From Labyrinthula sp. Ha (lineage: Eukaryota; Sar; Bigyra; Labyrinthulida; Labyrinthulaceae): 64,000 bases of DNA. Location: the NCBI GenBank assembly GCA_015227615.1, contig JAALGZ010000004.1:310001-374000 (forward strand), read 5' to 3'. Position 1 is the stretch's first letter, and each line of letters starts with the position of its first letter. The notes under the pieces are model-generated. The model was given only the letters and a program-made list of their open reading frames with translations, was not told the origin of the DNA and made no database searches. This document shows positions 1 through 11,819 of the stretch, piece by piece. The position numbers were made by a program, and so were the translations under genes.

Positions 1-1
1 T

Positions 2-931
2 CTAGAAAGATGGAAAACTGACTTTGAACAAGAAGGACTGGATTATCTTTTTCATAATCTTGAGGCTCAAGGTGAGATGCTAAGTTGCCTGTACTGCTTG
101 GAGCCATGGAAGTTTCTTAATAAGAACAAACTCAACTTTCTTCTCAATAAGACTCCAAAAGACCACTTTTTTGAAAAAATTAATTTTGTAGATGTCGCAG
201 TAACAGGAATCCTGCATCGGCGACGAGAAGGTAGAAAGGCTGACGCCCAGTTTCACCTTAAACATGCGACTTTGATAGCACTATCAAATTGTTTTATCAT
301 CGCGGTCCTTAAATCCACTCAACGCAGAATTTTTCCTGGGTACCAACCGAATTTAGTTGTGCATGCAATTTTATTTCTCGAGAATTTTAACTTTGATTGG
401 GTAACTGAAGATTCAAGAAATGTATCAATGTTCTGTGAGAATAAATACGAGAACACTTTGTTGATCTCAAGAAAACTTTTAAAAGAAACAGAAGAGTTGG
501 ATTTTGAAAAAGTATATGGGTTTGAAGTGTCTCAATGCATTCTAAAGTTCTCTACTCAAGATTTTGCTTCTAAAGTAGCTGCTGCTTTGAATAAAATGAA
601 GGAATCGGGATATTCAAACAAAATTTCTTATGGAAAGGCAGTGCCAGGTTCCCCACGGAATAGCAAGATTTCTAGTGAGACCTATACAACAAGGCAAGAG
701 TTTGTTAATTTTAAAACCAATAAAGAAGAGAAAACGCATTTACACACTGTAACTGGTTCGGCAATTAGCTTCTCTGGATTGACAATGGTAGAAAAAAGAG
801 AGATTGCCCTGCAAAAGAAACTGCAGCGTCAACAATGGACATCTGAAAAGGAAAGGCGAAGTCTGGAAGTACTTGCACGTGAACGCATTAAGAAGCGAGA
901 TGGTGTGCTGGAACTAGAGGCAATAAACTAA
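2..931 (+). CDS. Unidentified protein with PH-like region, 5' end outside window
   Basis: I do not recognise this gene by name. The frame is open from base 2 to the TAA at 929-931, so the true start lies left of the window. The first ATG inside it, at 77, is preceded by coding-like sequence in the same frame. From about residue 60 to 190 the alternation of strands (VAVTGILHRR, ATLIALSNCFIIAVL, LVVHAILFLENFNF) followed by a closing helix (FASKVAAALNKM) looks like a pleckstrin-homology fold. That would suit a RhoGEF-type or membrane-adaptor protein, but this is only a fold impression. The C-terminus is basic and charged (EKREIALQKKLQRQQW onward), probably a helix or coiled coil. It converges on the CRAL-TRIO gene with 24 nt between stops. 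Coding status is fairly sure; function is not. Confidence 0.6.
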   Translation, partial: LERWKTDFEQEGLDYLFHNLEAQGEMLSCLYCLEPWKFLNKNKLNFLLNKTPKDHFFEKINFVDVAVTGILHRRREGRKADAQFHLKHATLIALSNCFIIAVLKSTQRRIFPGYQPNLVVHAILFLENFNFDWVTEDSRNVSMFCENKYENTLLISRKLLKETEELDFEKVYGFEVSQCILKFSTQDFASKVAAALNKMKESGYSNKISYGKAVPGSPRNSKISSETYTTRQEFVNFKTNKEEKTHLHTVTGSAISFSGLTMVEKREIALQKKLQRQQWTSEKERRSLEVLARERIKKRDGVLELEAIN

Positions 932-955
932 ATATTAAATATTAGAAAACAAACA

Positions 956-2584
956 CTATACATCCTTCTTACTAGACAAGTCCTCCCTAACATCAGTCAA
1001 ACTTCTAGTAACTTTTCTCTCGTCACCCCAGTTAGGAAACTTGCTTTCAGGCGTCGATTTGGCAGATATTGATTTTCGGCCTCTTTGGCTTGAACCAATG
1101 CTTTCTATGGACTCCCTTTCTTTTACTTTATCAAGTAGTATCGGATTCGATGCCTTAAAAGTAAATTCATTTTCAAAAGAAACACTAGTATCTAAATTTT
1201 GTTCATTCGAAACCATCGGCAAAGTGGCACTGCTAGTAACCACTGGAACCGGTTGCCTCAATGTGCGATTACGTTTTCTGCCTAGACTTGATCTACTAGC
1301 ACTATAAACGCTACTTAATCGGCTTCTAATTGTGCTAAATGCGCTTCCATACGTATATAAGCTGTTTGATCTAGGTCCTATAGACTCTTCCTCAACATTT
1401 GATTGACCAGTGTTCTTAGTACTTGAAAAACCCACTCGATGTGGATATTCACTACCGAAAGCATTCTCACCACCGTAACACTCCGGAAGCTCTCTGATAT
1501 CACAAAACTCCTCAAAAATATTTTTCTTTATCTTCTTGTATTTATACCGACTCAAAAATTTAACCCGAAACTTTTTCTTTTTCTTGGGTTTGTCTTCAAT
1601 ATTTTCTGCAGCAGTGACAGGACCAGCTTCACTTCTTCTACTAAACTTCGTGCTAAGGAAAGTTCTGAGTGTTTTTATTCCCCGCAATTTTCTTCCCACT
1701 TTGATTTTTTCCTTCCTGACTTCATATATACTTGACCTAATAATTACTTTTTCAGCAGTAACTGGATCAAGAAACCTCTTGACAACTTTATTGAATATAA
1801 AAGAGACAAATGAAGGGGCATTTACAACTAGAATTCGATCAACAAGCTCTGGGTAATAACATGAAAGAGTTGCATCAAGTTTCTTTAAAAAACTCATATT
1901 TTTCATACCCATCCAGTATTTTATATTTTCCATGTCATAAATCATTATGATCTTCTCAATCGGTCTATTATGTGCTTCGCTTTGCGAACGTAAATTCAAA
2001 ACCAGAAGTTCAGTTTCATACACAATATTTTGAATCCATTTATTTATATTCATGACAAGTAAATTATTAACTCCAAGAGTTTCTCCAAACCTTTCTGCTA
2101 TTATAGGTGTTCCATTCTTACTGTTTCCTATAACTCTGTAGATTCTGTTAGACCGGTACTTTTCCCAATTATCAGGTAAACCTTGACTTTGCAACTGATT
2201 TATTCGCTCTTTAAATCTCCAGATTAAACAATCGCTTGTTCTCTTTAGAGCCAAATCAATGTTAAACTGATCAGATGTCAGAAATCGAAGAAGAGTAAAG
2301 TCATCAGGGAGATCCAAGCCAGCACGCTTTAAATATCTGAGATCATAAAGATTTCGTCCTGTGGAACTCCATTCTGGTGTCCTTGAGCTTCTTTCTGGTT
2401 TATCCTTAAGTTTCGCTCGTCGAAGAAGTTTGAAAAATTGTTCATGGGTTGTTTGAGCATAGTTTTCGAGGAAAGGGAAGAACCTTTCGTGAAATTCTAA
2501 AAAGCTCTTTTGGTTTTGTTCAGGTAGAGAGTGAAATCGTATATCAAAGTCAAAATTTAAGCCCTCCAAGATGTTCAAAGGCAT
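956..2584 (-). CDS. CRAL-TRIO (Sec14-like) lipid-binding protein
   Basis: The 542-aa protein has an N-terminal helical CRAL-TRIO-N-like part (about residues 85-135; LRFLTSDQFNIDLALKRT) and then a Sec14/CRAL-TRIO lipid-binding fold (about 145-290). Recognisable stretches are IAERFGETLG, IIMIYDMENIKYWM and YPELVDRILVVNAPSFVSF, the typical YYPE-R---VNAP--F core. Such proteins bind or exchange phosphoinositides or other hydrophobic ligands at membranes. The C-terminal 220 residues are basic (KKKKKFRVKFLSRYKYKK), then Ser-rich and probably disordered. The ATG at 2584 is chosen because an in-frame TGA lies three codons upstream. No intron is needed. It is convergent with the left-end gene. The ligand cannot be inferred. 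Confidence 0.82.
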   Translation of the reverse strand: MPLNILEGLNFDFDIRFHSLPEQNQKSFLEFHERFFPFLENYAQTTHEQFFKLLRRAKLKDKPERSSRTPEWSSTGRNLYDLRYLKRAGLDLPDDFTLLRFLTSDQFNIDLALKRTSDCLIWRFKERINQLQSQGLPDNWEKYRSNRIYRVIGNSKNGTPIIAERFGETLGVNNLLVMNINKWIQNIVYETELLVLNLRSQSEAHNRPIEKIIMIYDMENIKYWMGMKNMSFLKKLDATLSCYYPELVDRILVVNAPSFVSFIFNKVVKRFLDPVTAEKVIIRSSIYEVRKEKIKVGRKLRGIKTLRTFLSTKFSRRSEAGPVTAAENIEDKPKKKKKFRVKFLSRYKYKKIKKNIFEEFCDIRELPECYGGENAFGSEYPHRVGFSSTKNTGQSNVEEESIGPRSNSLYTYGSAFSTIRSRLSSVYSASRSSLGRKRNRTLRQPVPVVTSSATLPMVSNEQNLDTSVSFENEFTFKASNPILLDKVKERESIESIGSSQRGRKSISAKSTPESKFPNWGDERKVTRSLTDVREDLSSKKDV

Positions 2585-5500
2585 TCTTGATCACCAACAC
2601 TGCAATCCTGGTGTATTTCTTGAACAGTCGTCTTGCTGTTTTCTTACAGGTATTAACGTATAAACTCTAAGAATGACTGTAAAAGACACAGATATTGGCC
2701 GTTTTGGCCAGGGCTCTTGTACTACTACCAGGCTTAGCTGTTAAATAATGTTCTCCTCTTGTATAGATAGTTCAGGTCTACAGCCAAGAAGAAATACGAA
2801 AGAAAGGTATTAGAAGAAAATAACATAATACAATAAGGGATAGGGTTATCTATGCTATATATTTGGCCAATGGGTTAATAGATATATATAAGTTTTTGAT
2901 AATAAAGTTTAAAAAAAGCTTTAACTGATTAATAATTTTCGTGCTTGTTGCACTGAAGGTTAGTCGTAGAAGATTAAACTCAATTTGACCAGTTCCACGC
3001 GGGCACCCAGTTTCCCAACAATGGTTTAAATATATAATAAATGAAGTAGTATTATAAAGGGCGACAACGCTATTTCTCTGTTCTAGTAGGTTATACAAAT
3101 ATATTTCTGTTTTGAATATTGAAGAAGCTGTGCGCTTTGTTTCCATGAATGAGGTAAACAAACTTTTAAAGTTACGCCTGTGCCAAAATCTTGCATTTAT
3201 TTAAAAACACCTACTGACATATGTTTTGTAGCTGGCTTTCAAGATATCTAAATCTCTAAGATAAATGGAACTACTATTAGTGTCTAAATGGCATCACAAC
3301 TTGTGCCAAGAAATAATAAAAAAAAATGATAAGGTTAGATAACTAAGAAAAGGGTACTATGAGCTAGAAATACTTCCATAAATATCTAAGTTAAAATTCA
3401 ATAAGATTCAGGATTCTTCAGAAAGTATATTTACCTTAAGGGAAAATAACTATCGTGGTCAGCATGCTCTCGGCGATTTAGAACATCAGTCAAGTTTCAT
3501 TGCTAACTCTTTTATCCTATTACTATATCATATCTGTGTCAAAATTATAGGAGAATTAAGGATTCTTAGTAGTAGGATATTCAGAAAATGATAACGCTCA
3601 TTTCAAAAGGCTAAGTACAATATTTTCTGCAGCAAATGGATTTCTTCGACAACTATACTTAAAACCTCTTTTCTGTTGGCCTTATATCTGAGCACTTAGG
3701 TTCATTTTAGCAGAAATCTATTTAGTTCCAAGTACTGGTATGCTTCGAAAAAAAACCTTGTGGCTTTTCTCGTTCAGAAATTCTACTATGCATGCGTGGA
3801 CCTTGCAAGAAATTAGTATATGTTCAAGAACTCATTTTCTTATCTCCTGCATAGCATGGAGGACAAAAAACTATTTCATGAAAAAATCGAGCCTGCACTC
3901 AAACTATCTAAACTAGCAGGATCCTTACTATCCATATCTTCTAAAAAGTAGAAACTCAATGTAGATATCAACAGGGCCTCCTTTAAATGTTTTCATAAAC
4001 AAATCTTCAATTGAATAAGAATATTATAGCATCTACCTGGGCGTAGAGGTCTTTTCAGCTTTCAGAAACAACATACCTTACTCAAGCCAGATTTAATATT
4101 TGGATTAATAATTGGATAATTATAGGGTGTGGGTAAACTGGTTAAACTATAAACTGCTTGTCTCCTACCTTCTTGACTCTGTTGGGAGCCCCACCAGGCG
4201 CACTCTTGAAGATAGCCTTAATTAAACTAACACGAGGGCTGTCTCTAACTACCTTTAATCGATGTATATCTTAGAAATCTGTTTGGTTATTTAGGAGGAG
4301 ATAGTGATTCATTTTGCATTTAAGTGATGTCTAATGAAAGCACCATGGGCTTTTTTTAAGGAGATAGATCACCTATATCTATATTGCTCAATCCCGCAAG
4401 TAATAATAACATAATCCGACAACTAGAAACTCAACAAGCAAAAAAAAGAAGTTTCTCATTAAGAATTATCGAGTTACCTTAGACCTAAATAAGTATCTAA
4501 AATAAAAGGTACTAAGTTAAATGAACACATATATTATAAATGAAGCTAAGAACATAGTGCCAACTTAAACCGAAAAAACAACCGTTCAAGCAGACTAATG
4601 TCAACTTGGTTGGGTTAAGAAAATATCTCAACAGATAAAATAGTCTATCTAATTAATTAAAGACATTCTTAAGGTTAGAGATATTGAGCGTATAATTCCA
4701 GTAACTTAAGGTACGCCTTACAACCAAATTTGTATCTGTCACTAAAGTGATTTATAATAAACTAAGAGTTATACAGTTTTCCATCCTAACAGCAGCTCGA
4801 AAGTTATCAAAGGCATAATTCAAACTAATATTCTAGCACTGAAATATATTTTTCTAATATCTTTAAACAATATGAGAACCTGGTTTCCTAGAGTCGCTAC
4901 TATAACCCATTCTAGGAGCACAATTCTTGTACCATTCGGAAGCAAAGCACTGAGAGTTGTGTCTTAGATTTGAACTAACAATATTTTATCGCTTATACAT
5001 CCCTTATATATTAAAGGTAAATATTAATTACTTAACCAATTCCCTTTAAACAATATTTTTGACAATATTTGGAAAACTAGCTTAGCCATATTTTTTTCTC
5101 AGGTCAAGAGTGCCGTTAATCTATTTGGGTTTAGTAATATCATCAATTTCATTACTATCAAGATGATAGCACAGAAATAATAGAATCTACAATCACGGTT
5201 GATCAACAAATGAGATAATCTACTCTACCTGGAAGAATTTCCTTTCCATGGAGAATAGTCAGACACAGAGTTACTAACGAGGCCGAATTTTTCTTGAGCT
5301 TGTATAACTTGTATAATAAAAATCAAACCATCGAACTTCTATGATGACAAAGATTTAAGTAGTTATTTAAAAATACACTAAATCAGATATATCGAATACT
5401 TTGCAGAAATTTAAGGAAGAAAATCTCTTATAAAGAGTGACTAATATTTCGGTTTCTAGTTTAATACATTCATTTTCCATTGCTTTACTTTCATAATTAC

Positions 5501-8500
5501 CTTTTCTGCCATAATTACTAAAACGGATGATGAAATCTAGGGTGAGAAGTTAAGCGAGTTAGAGATTGTCAAATAAAATAAAAAAAAACAGGGTGTTCTC
5601 CTCAATATAAACAAACTAAAAGGGATATGTATATTCCTCAATATGATTTTTTTTTTGAAAATACTATTAAAAAAGATGGTATGAATTGGGAAGCCGGTTG
5701 TATTGTTTTCATTAGTTACAATATTTAATTTACCCCCACAATTTGAAAGAGCAATCCAGTGAGTTTTAGTAGATGTAAGTAACCTGAGATAACCGCTGAT
5801 GGAGTCAAATTCCTTAGAAATATAAAAGATGAAAGGCTAGACATTTAAGTAGGTCCGGAACGTTTGTGGAGTAAGTAATCGTCGTTTCTAATGCTATGAA
5901 GACTGCCGCCACCAAACATAAAGTACATCTCAGATAAATCTGAAGAAGATCTCAATACTTAAATTTGTGTAATATGGGAGGATGAGGTCATGGGGGTGTA
6001 GTGCTGCCTGAAGAAAACTAGATTTCTTTGCCGCGCATAAGACTGTTCAGAGCAACATACTAAAGCTTACTCACTGTATATCTCTTAAAGGAAATTAAGA
6101 TTAAAATGCCAAACTCAAACTGTTGTGTAGCAGCTTGAAAGCCAAACAAAAACTATTAGCACTATAGTTAGGTGAACTACATCAGAAAGTTTGAGTATAT
6201 ATAAACCTCTAATGGAGTGGTTGTGTTGATTGCATAACACATTGTACCCAGGCAAACGTTGCTCGTGGAAATTAAATACCATCATAGTAAATAATTAGAA
6301 TACCTAGGTGACGAAGAAATAAATATTGGCTCACTAGAAAAAGAAAATTTACTTACTTGAGAAACTAATCTACCACGAGAGATCTGTGATAACTAATATT
6401 CGGTCGGGAATCAAGTGTAATACTCTCAGGCTATTGTGCAACTTAAAAATGACAATATGTGCAAGTGATTTAGTTAATGTTTCCACATGTTTGCAAGGCA
6501 AAGCAATCAAGAGTACAAATACAAAGGCGAGGGAAACTTGAAACAAAGTGGTATACATGCTATTACTGTAGCAAAAGAATGGATAAACTTCAAGTACTTG
6601 TTCTATAGGGCTGAATGGAGAAGATATGGAAGATTAAAATGCAAGATGGGTTGTGTCACAGGGAGGTACAGTTATTTTGGGTGATAAACAAGCAATTGGG
6701 GAAAGGACTAGAATATTTTTTCGACAAAACCGAGTATTGAAAAAAGTCATATTAGAGAATATCATACACAAAAGGTAACTATTAAGGGATATATCGCCTC
6801 TACATAGATTCAAAATATAAGTATTAGAGGTAAAACATTCCGTAGTCTGATAAATTATATGCTTAGAGGTCACATGTAAAGTATTAAATTTTAACCTTTC
6901 AACACATTAATGTTACTGGAACCGAAGGTCAGGGAATTTACTTAAGATAAATTGAAAAAGAATATAAATTGAAAGAATAACGATGGTTGAAGCTTAAGCG
7001 GATGGGGTTATGAGTTGGGTAAGAAAGCCCTAGCTGGAACTCTCATGGTACTAGTTCTTTTACACGGAATGGCAAAGAAGCAGAACTAAGTAATATGTAT
7101 CAAGCAAAGTATTAACCAAAAGTATATACTTCGATTCTGGCTGGATAATTAAAGAATAAAACAATTGCTAGTCATGGTCTCAAAGACTTGTAGAAAAGTG
7201 TAACATACCATAACGGTGTGGAGGCTGTCCTAGTCGCAACGTTATTCTTGGAATAAAGGCAGAAACCACCTTTCATAATGATAAGGCTCCAGAATAGATA
7301 AGAAATATCCGTGATGACGCACTTTTTATTTTAATTCAAATGATCAATGATAACTATAGGAAATAGATTCTCATTAAGTAATTGTTGATTTACTTTCATT
7401 ATCAACAATCAGTCAATAGAGTTGAAAAAAGTTTAAAAAAACCAGCTAATAAACTGGCTATAGACTATCAACAGATCAAATTTGACATCTAATGAATATA
7501 ATATCAATTTTTGCCACTAAACTACAAATTTGCTACTTAGAAATATATAATTGATGCTTTAAGACTGACATTACTCTGTTTATTAAACGCTCAGCTTGTC
7601 TTCGAAAAAAGTCCATGTTTTTGTTAAAACACGGACGTCAACTTTATAGCTAATCAAACTAACTTTTGCTTAATCAATATACCGTTTGCAATCTGCTAAA
7701 ACCTTATTTTGCATTTTACTCCCATATCTGTTTTTTACTTCTAGTTACACTTGGGAATATATTTCTTATATCAAACCCAGAAGTAGTACGAGACCATTAA
7801 CACCAAGTAACCTCTAGCTTCTTAAATTTAATAGAATCAAGTCTCTAATTAGGTTATTTTTCTTATTTCACGAGAGAAACTTTTCCCTCACCTTTCTACT
7901 ATTTAAATGGACACCCCGAGCTTTTTCTAAGGAATGATAATATGAAATTTTAAGAAATGTATAAATTCTTCATAACAGTTACAAATGCTTAAAAACTAAC
8001 TACTTCTAGAAAAGCTTTAGTTCTTTTTTCCATGATACTAGTAAACATGAATTGATGCTTTTTTTAAGAGAGATCTGATGAAAGAAAGTAAATACAGGAT
8101 ACTTCTTTTCTTTAGATAAAGTTTAAATTCAGCTCCTATTGAAGTTTTAAGCAGAGCCTTAGATTTACTTTCTTGGTCTAAATAAAAAGTAATAGAGTTT
8201 GTGTGAAAAAAGCAAAGCCGCCTTGTTCTGTGTTTCATGATGATATGAAGCTAAGCAATCGAGTAATGATATTACGTGGGTTCAAGTTGAACAAAAAGGC
8301 AGTTGCAACATTTACCTTTCATGGTTTTCCGAAGGCGGAGTAATATATGAAGAATATGCTCTTCTCTTAAGAAACTCATTGTTGAAAAAATTGCGGTGTA
8401 CTGACTCTCTATTCTGTTGTGGAGATAAATATGAATCCAGAAAGATTTCACTCAAAATATCTCAAAAGGAGTTGAACTCATACTTTAAGTAGCTCGGGTT

Positions 8501-9827
8501 AGTTTTTCCAGCACAATAAAAAACTTCAGAATATAGTACAGCACCATAGGCTTTATAGATATATTTTCTAAATTTGCTGTTCATTAGAGTATTCACAAAC
8601 ATGTAGGAGGAATATACGGTAAGAAATTATTATTCTTATTTTAAATCACTCACTGCACTAAGTTGCTTTCTACATATAGACACAGGTTTTCCTAAAACTG
8701 GGTTTGAGTTGAATTAGTTGCTCAAATTTTATTTCGTATATTTGAAAATGATAGAACCTGAGTTCATTGATTATTTTACAAAGCTTAAAATAGGATCATA
8801 GCCCTTAATCAATCGAAACTAGGACATATTTACCATGCTGCATGATAATTTGCAAAACGCCAGATAGTTCATGGTTCCTCGCCATCAGGATGCTGACCGC
8901 AGAGGTAGTTCTCTCTTAAATCTCAGTCGAACAGTTTAGGAAATCCGCAGGTAAATGTGAGAATCTCGATACTACATCGAGGAGGAATGAGCAGATAATT
9001 TATGATTTCTTAACTAGGAATTTGTGGAGTTTTATGGAGTGTGGAATAAGGAATCAATTAATGACTTTTTAATGTGGAATCTGTTGCTTTTTACGGAATG
9101 AGAAATGAGTTCCTCGTTAAGGAATTGAATGAGAAACTCATTGAGGATTCTCGGCGAATCAACTGAGACTTTTTGAGGAACAGCCTAAGGATTTCTGAGG
9201 AATTGAGCTAAGATTCTTGAGGAAATTTTTAAATAGTTTTAATGGTACTCCATGTCTGCCCTGTTGAGGACTTTGAATCTCATAACTGAGTTTCATAATC
9301 CTCAAACTTCCAGTAGTTTGTTTAACTGAGTTTGTGTTTGAAGATCCTCAATTCCCCAATGAAAATTCTTGTTCAGTCTGCAGCACTAATCAAGACCCTA
9401 ATTCCAAAAGCTGGTTCTTAATGAACCATTTGCTCAATGGATACACAAAATGGTTGATTGAATAAAAGACACGGCTGTAGTGAGCTACGGTTTCACGTAA
9501 TATCTACAGGCTCTGATGAATTACTAGAACACTAATACTCTTACTAATGTGTTTGTACAATTGAATAACATGTGCTCAAAGTCGTAGTCTTAAGGATTTC
9601 TGTTTTAATTCTATAGCGTAGAGAAGTAAACAAGTGAAAAGGCAGTTCTAATGCTAGTCTCATTTGCAAGGCTAGCTCATGCTTTTTTTATCAGTTTCAT
9701 GGAGGCAAAGTTTGCTTTTCTATACATCCTTTGTAGGGTAAAAGAAAGTTTTCTGGGTAAGCACCCTCTGCATTTAAACCTTGCACTCCACAATTTAGGA
9801 ATTTAAAATTAGATACTGAGAACTAAT
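2585..9827. other. Gene-poor AT-rich intergenic region (7.2 kb)
   Basis: I find no gene I can support here. ORFs are short (60-100 codons), low in complexity and lack recognisable motifs. A GT-AG model with 30-nt introns does not join them into anything convincing. The region holds poly-A/T runs (for example near 5580 and 5650) and a GAGGAAT-rich stretch near 8970-9240. I see no tRNA, rRNA or clear transposon here, though decayed elements or ncRNAs would be hard to spot by eye. Confidence 0.5.
8970..9240 (+). repeat. Imperfect GAGGAAT/GGAATTGAG-rich repetitive stretch
   Basis: Short variants of the words gaggaat, ggaattga and tggaat recur about fifteen times over 270 bases: gaggaatga, aggaatttg, tggaataag, aggaatc, cggaatgag, aggaattgaatgag, gaggaaca, gaggaattgag, gaggaaat. 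Spacing is irregular (roughly 12-30 nt), so it looks like an old, degenerated tandem or purine-rich satellite-like repeat. No coding frame runs through it. Confidence 0.4.
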
Positions 9828-10231
9828 TTAGCCATACATATTAAAACCGGATCTAGCAGTTTTCAGCTTATCTTTGTTGTTCTCATTTAATTTAGCAATT
9901 GTTTTGAGAATAGAAATCTGTTCTCGCACACTCTTCTTCAAAACTAAGAACATTTTCATGTCTAGGTTAGCAAGTCCCTCCAAGTTCTCTATGGAAGCGT
10001 TTTCTGCCTTCTCTGTCCTCGATGTCGATTTGCTTGTTCCAGTTTTATCATCACCAATAGCCTGTTCAATTGTATTCTCTTTAACTTCAACTGTAACTTG
10101 TTTTTCAATCTTAGCAACAGCAGATCCTCTCTTTTCATACAAGCCTCATGAAAATCGCCTCTACTCATTTTCCTCTTCTCAACTTCGTATTTTTCACTCA
10201 GCTTCAATCTGCTCTCACGATTCTTAACCAA
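9828..10231 (-). CDS. Small unidentified charged helical protein, gene model unresolved
   Basis: Two minus-strand frames read like one small protein but are offset. The upstream frame has a strongly helical charged segment (LIAYTLVKNRESRLKL...EKYEVEKRKMSRGDF), and the downstream frame (about 10142-9828) continues Lys/Glu-rich and ends KTARSGFNMYG. The upstream frame has no ATG at its head; the nearest in-frame Met is MSRGDF. The change of frame needs an intron of length 2 mod 3 or a frameshift. I could not find a splice pair as convincing as those in other genes: a 20-nt GT-AG candidate exists but lacks the T-rich 3' end. It could be a real gene with a missed 5' exon, a pseudogene or a sequence error. 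No family recognised. Confidence 0.4.
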
Positions 10232-10442
10232 GGTATAAGCAATTAGATTCCTGTAGTTCTACATAAAATGTACAAACTAAAAGTGAATGAGACAACGTTT
10301 CTTTAACTCCAACTCATAAATATATTATAATGCACAGCTTGAAGTTTAGCTAAAAGAATACTATACAAAAAACATCTGGTAAAACATATCCATCAACCCC
10401 ATTTCACTCTAGCTGCATTTTTTTAGTTTCTATAAAAGCAAC

Positions 10443-11819
10443 TTAATCCACAAGAGGAGGTTCTTCAACTTTCTGCCTTTTGGTAGCAGGTGAAACCATA
10501 CTATCTCCTTTTAGAAAATCACTAAGGGATTTAAAACTCTTCAAGTTACCAAAATCAACTGTTTCAATTCTTTCTAATCCTTGCTCCTCATTATTCATTG
10601 AAGGGAGATCTTCAGGAAACGCGAGAGAATTCTTCACTGGAGAAAGCTCCTTATTATTCTCCAAAGCAGTTTCAAGAGTGTTCATTCTCTTTAGGGTATT
10701 TTCTTGTTTATTCATATGAGAATCCATATTCTTTGCAAAACTTAGATATCCACCTAAATCACTCAGTGAAGCATTCTTAAACAAATTAACTTCATCCTCC
10801 TTAACAGGTTGATCAAAGTCGTGAACAGATGGCAAATTACTCAAAATATCCTCCTCCTCAGAACCTTTTCTCTTCTTTTTCTCTTCAGTAACTTTCTCCA
10901 AAAACCTTTCAGAGCTTTTTATCCGATCTAATAAACTATGTGACCGAGTAAACAGAGATTTATGATCAAATTCTTCCTTATCCTCTTTTTTTTCAGCAGC
11001 CTTAATCATCAGTTTTTTCCTTTCTTTTAAACCTTCACTTGTCGAATTTGTAAGTGTCTTTGGATTTGACCCTTCAAGCGTAGATTCTGAATTTTGACTT
11101 GAAAACGCGTGTCTCAAAAACAATAGTATTTTTTGCATCTTCTGCGCTAAAATCTGCTGCCTTTGTTTAACAGTTTCTACAGAGTGCCACATCATCCTAT
11201 TCTCTTCCTGCAAATCCTCATTCTTAGATTTCAACTCTGTCAGATTTCTTTCATATTTTCGTTGCGTTACTTTTAAATTCTTCACTTCTTCCATCAACTG
11301 GGTTACTTCCTTTAAACTTGTTTCTGTCTTAAACACATCCTCAGTAACCGCTCGACGTGCAGATTGAACCTCTTTCTTTGTCTTTTTGCGCTCAATTAAC
11401 GCTAGATTTTCTTTCTTACCCTTCTGAAAAAGCGGCTGCTGAAATTGTACTATATCTCTGGAAATGTTAGATGGCAGATCCGTGTTTATTCGATGGAATC
11501 CGTACATGTTCAATTGTCTGACGAATGAAGCGTATTGATTATGTCGAAAGAAATTAGGTAAAACTTCTGTTGTAAATTTATGCTGATTTTTTATTAATAT
11601 TGAGTCTCCAGTTTCGTTCCATGAGATATATGGTTCATACTCTGGTGTTGATAGGATTCGATAAACTTTGAGCAGGAACTTGGCAGGTCTAGCTGTATTT
11701 TGTTGATTTATATTGCTGGGAGATGTCAGAGATGGTAGTTGAACTTGAGAAAGGATTTCTGGGTCGTTTGTTGATGTAGAAGGGTTGTCTGGTGAAGAAG
11801 CGGGGTTAAAGAAATTCAT
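10443..11819 (-). CDS. Heat-shock-factor-type transcription factor
   Basis: The 458-aa protein has an HSF DNA-binding domain at about residues 45-142: AKFLLKVYRIL, the winged-helix core WNETGDSILIKN, and the recognition helix region ASFVRQLNMYGFHR that is the family signature. A heptad-rich coiled coil follows at about 165-235 (LKEVTQLMEEVKNL...RMMWHSVETV), matching the HR-A/B oligomerisation region, then an acidic, Ser-rich tail. Basic patches (KKTKKE near residue 145 and KRQK near the end) could be nuclear signals. Family proteins bind nGAAn arrays as trimers and activate stress genes. The ATG at 11819 begins a disordered Pro/Ser/Thr leader and no intron is needed. Which regulon it controls cannot be told. 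Confidence 0.9.
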   Translation of the reverse strand: MNFFNPASSPDNPSTSTNDPEILSQVQLPSLTSPSNINQQNTARPAKFLLKVYRILSTPEYEPYISWNETGDSILIKNQHKFTTEVLPNFFRHNQYASFVRQLNMYGFHRINTDLPSNISRDIVQFQQPLFQKGKKENLALIERKKTKKEVQSARRAVTEDVFKTETSLKEVTQLMEEVKNLKVTQRKYERNLTELKSKNEDLQEENRMMWHSVETVKQRQQILAQKMQKILLFLRHAFSSQNSESTLEGSNPKTLTNSTSEGLKERKKLMIKAAEKKEDKEEFDHKSLFTRSHSLLDRIKSSERFLEKVTEEKKKRKGSEEEDILSNLPSVHDFDQPVKEDEVNLFKNASLSDLGGYLSFAKNMDSHMNKQENTLKRMNTLETALENNKELSPVKNSLAFPEDLPSMNNEEQGLERIETVDFGNLKSFKSLSDFLKGDSMVSPATKRQKVEEPPLVD

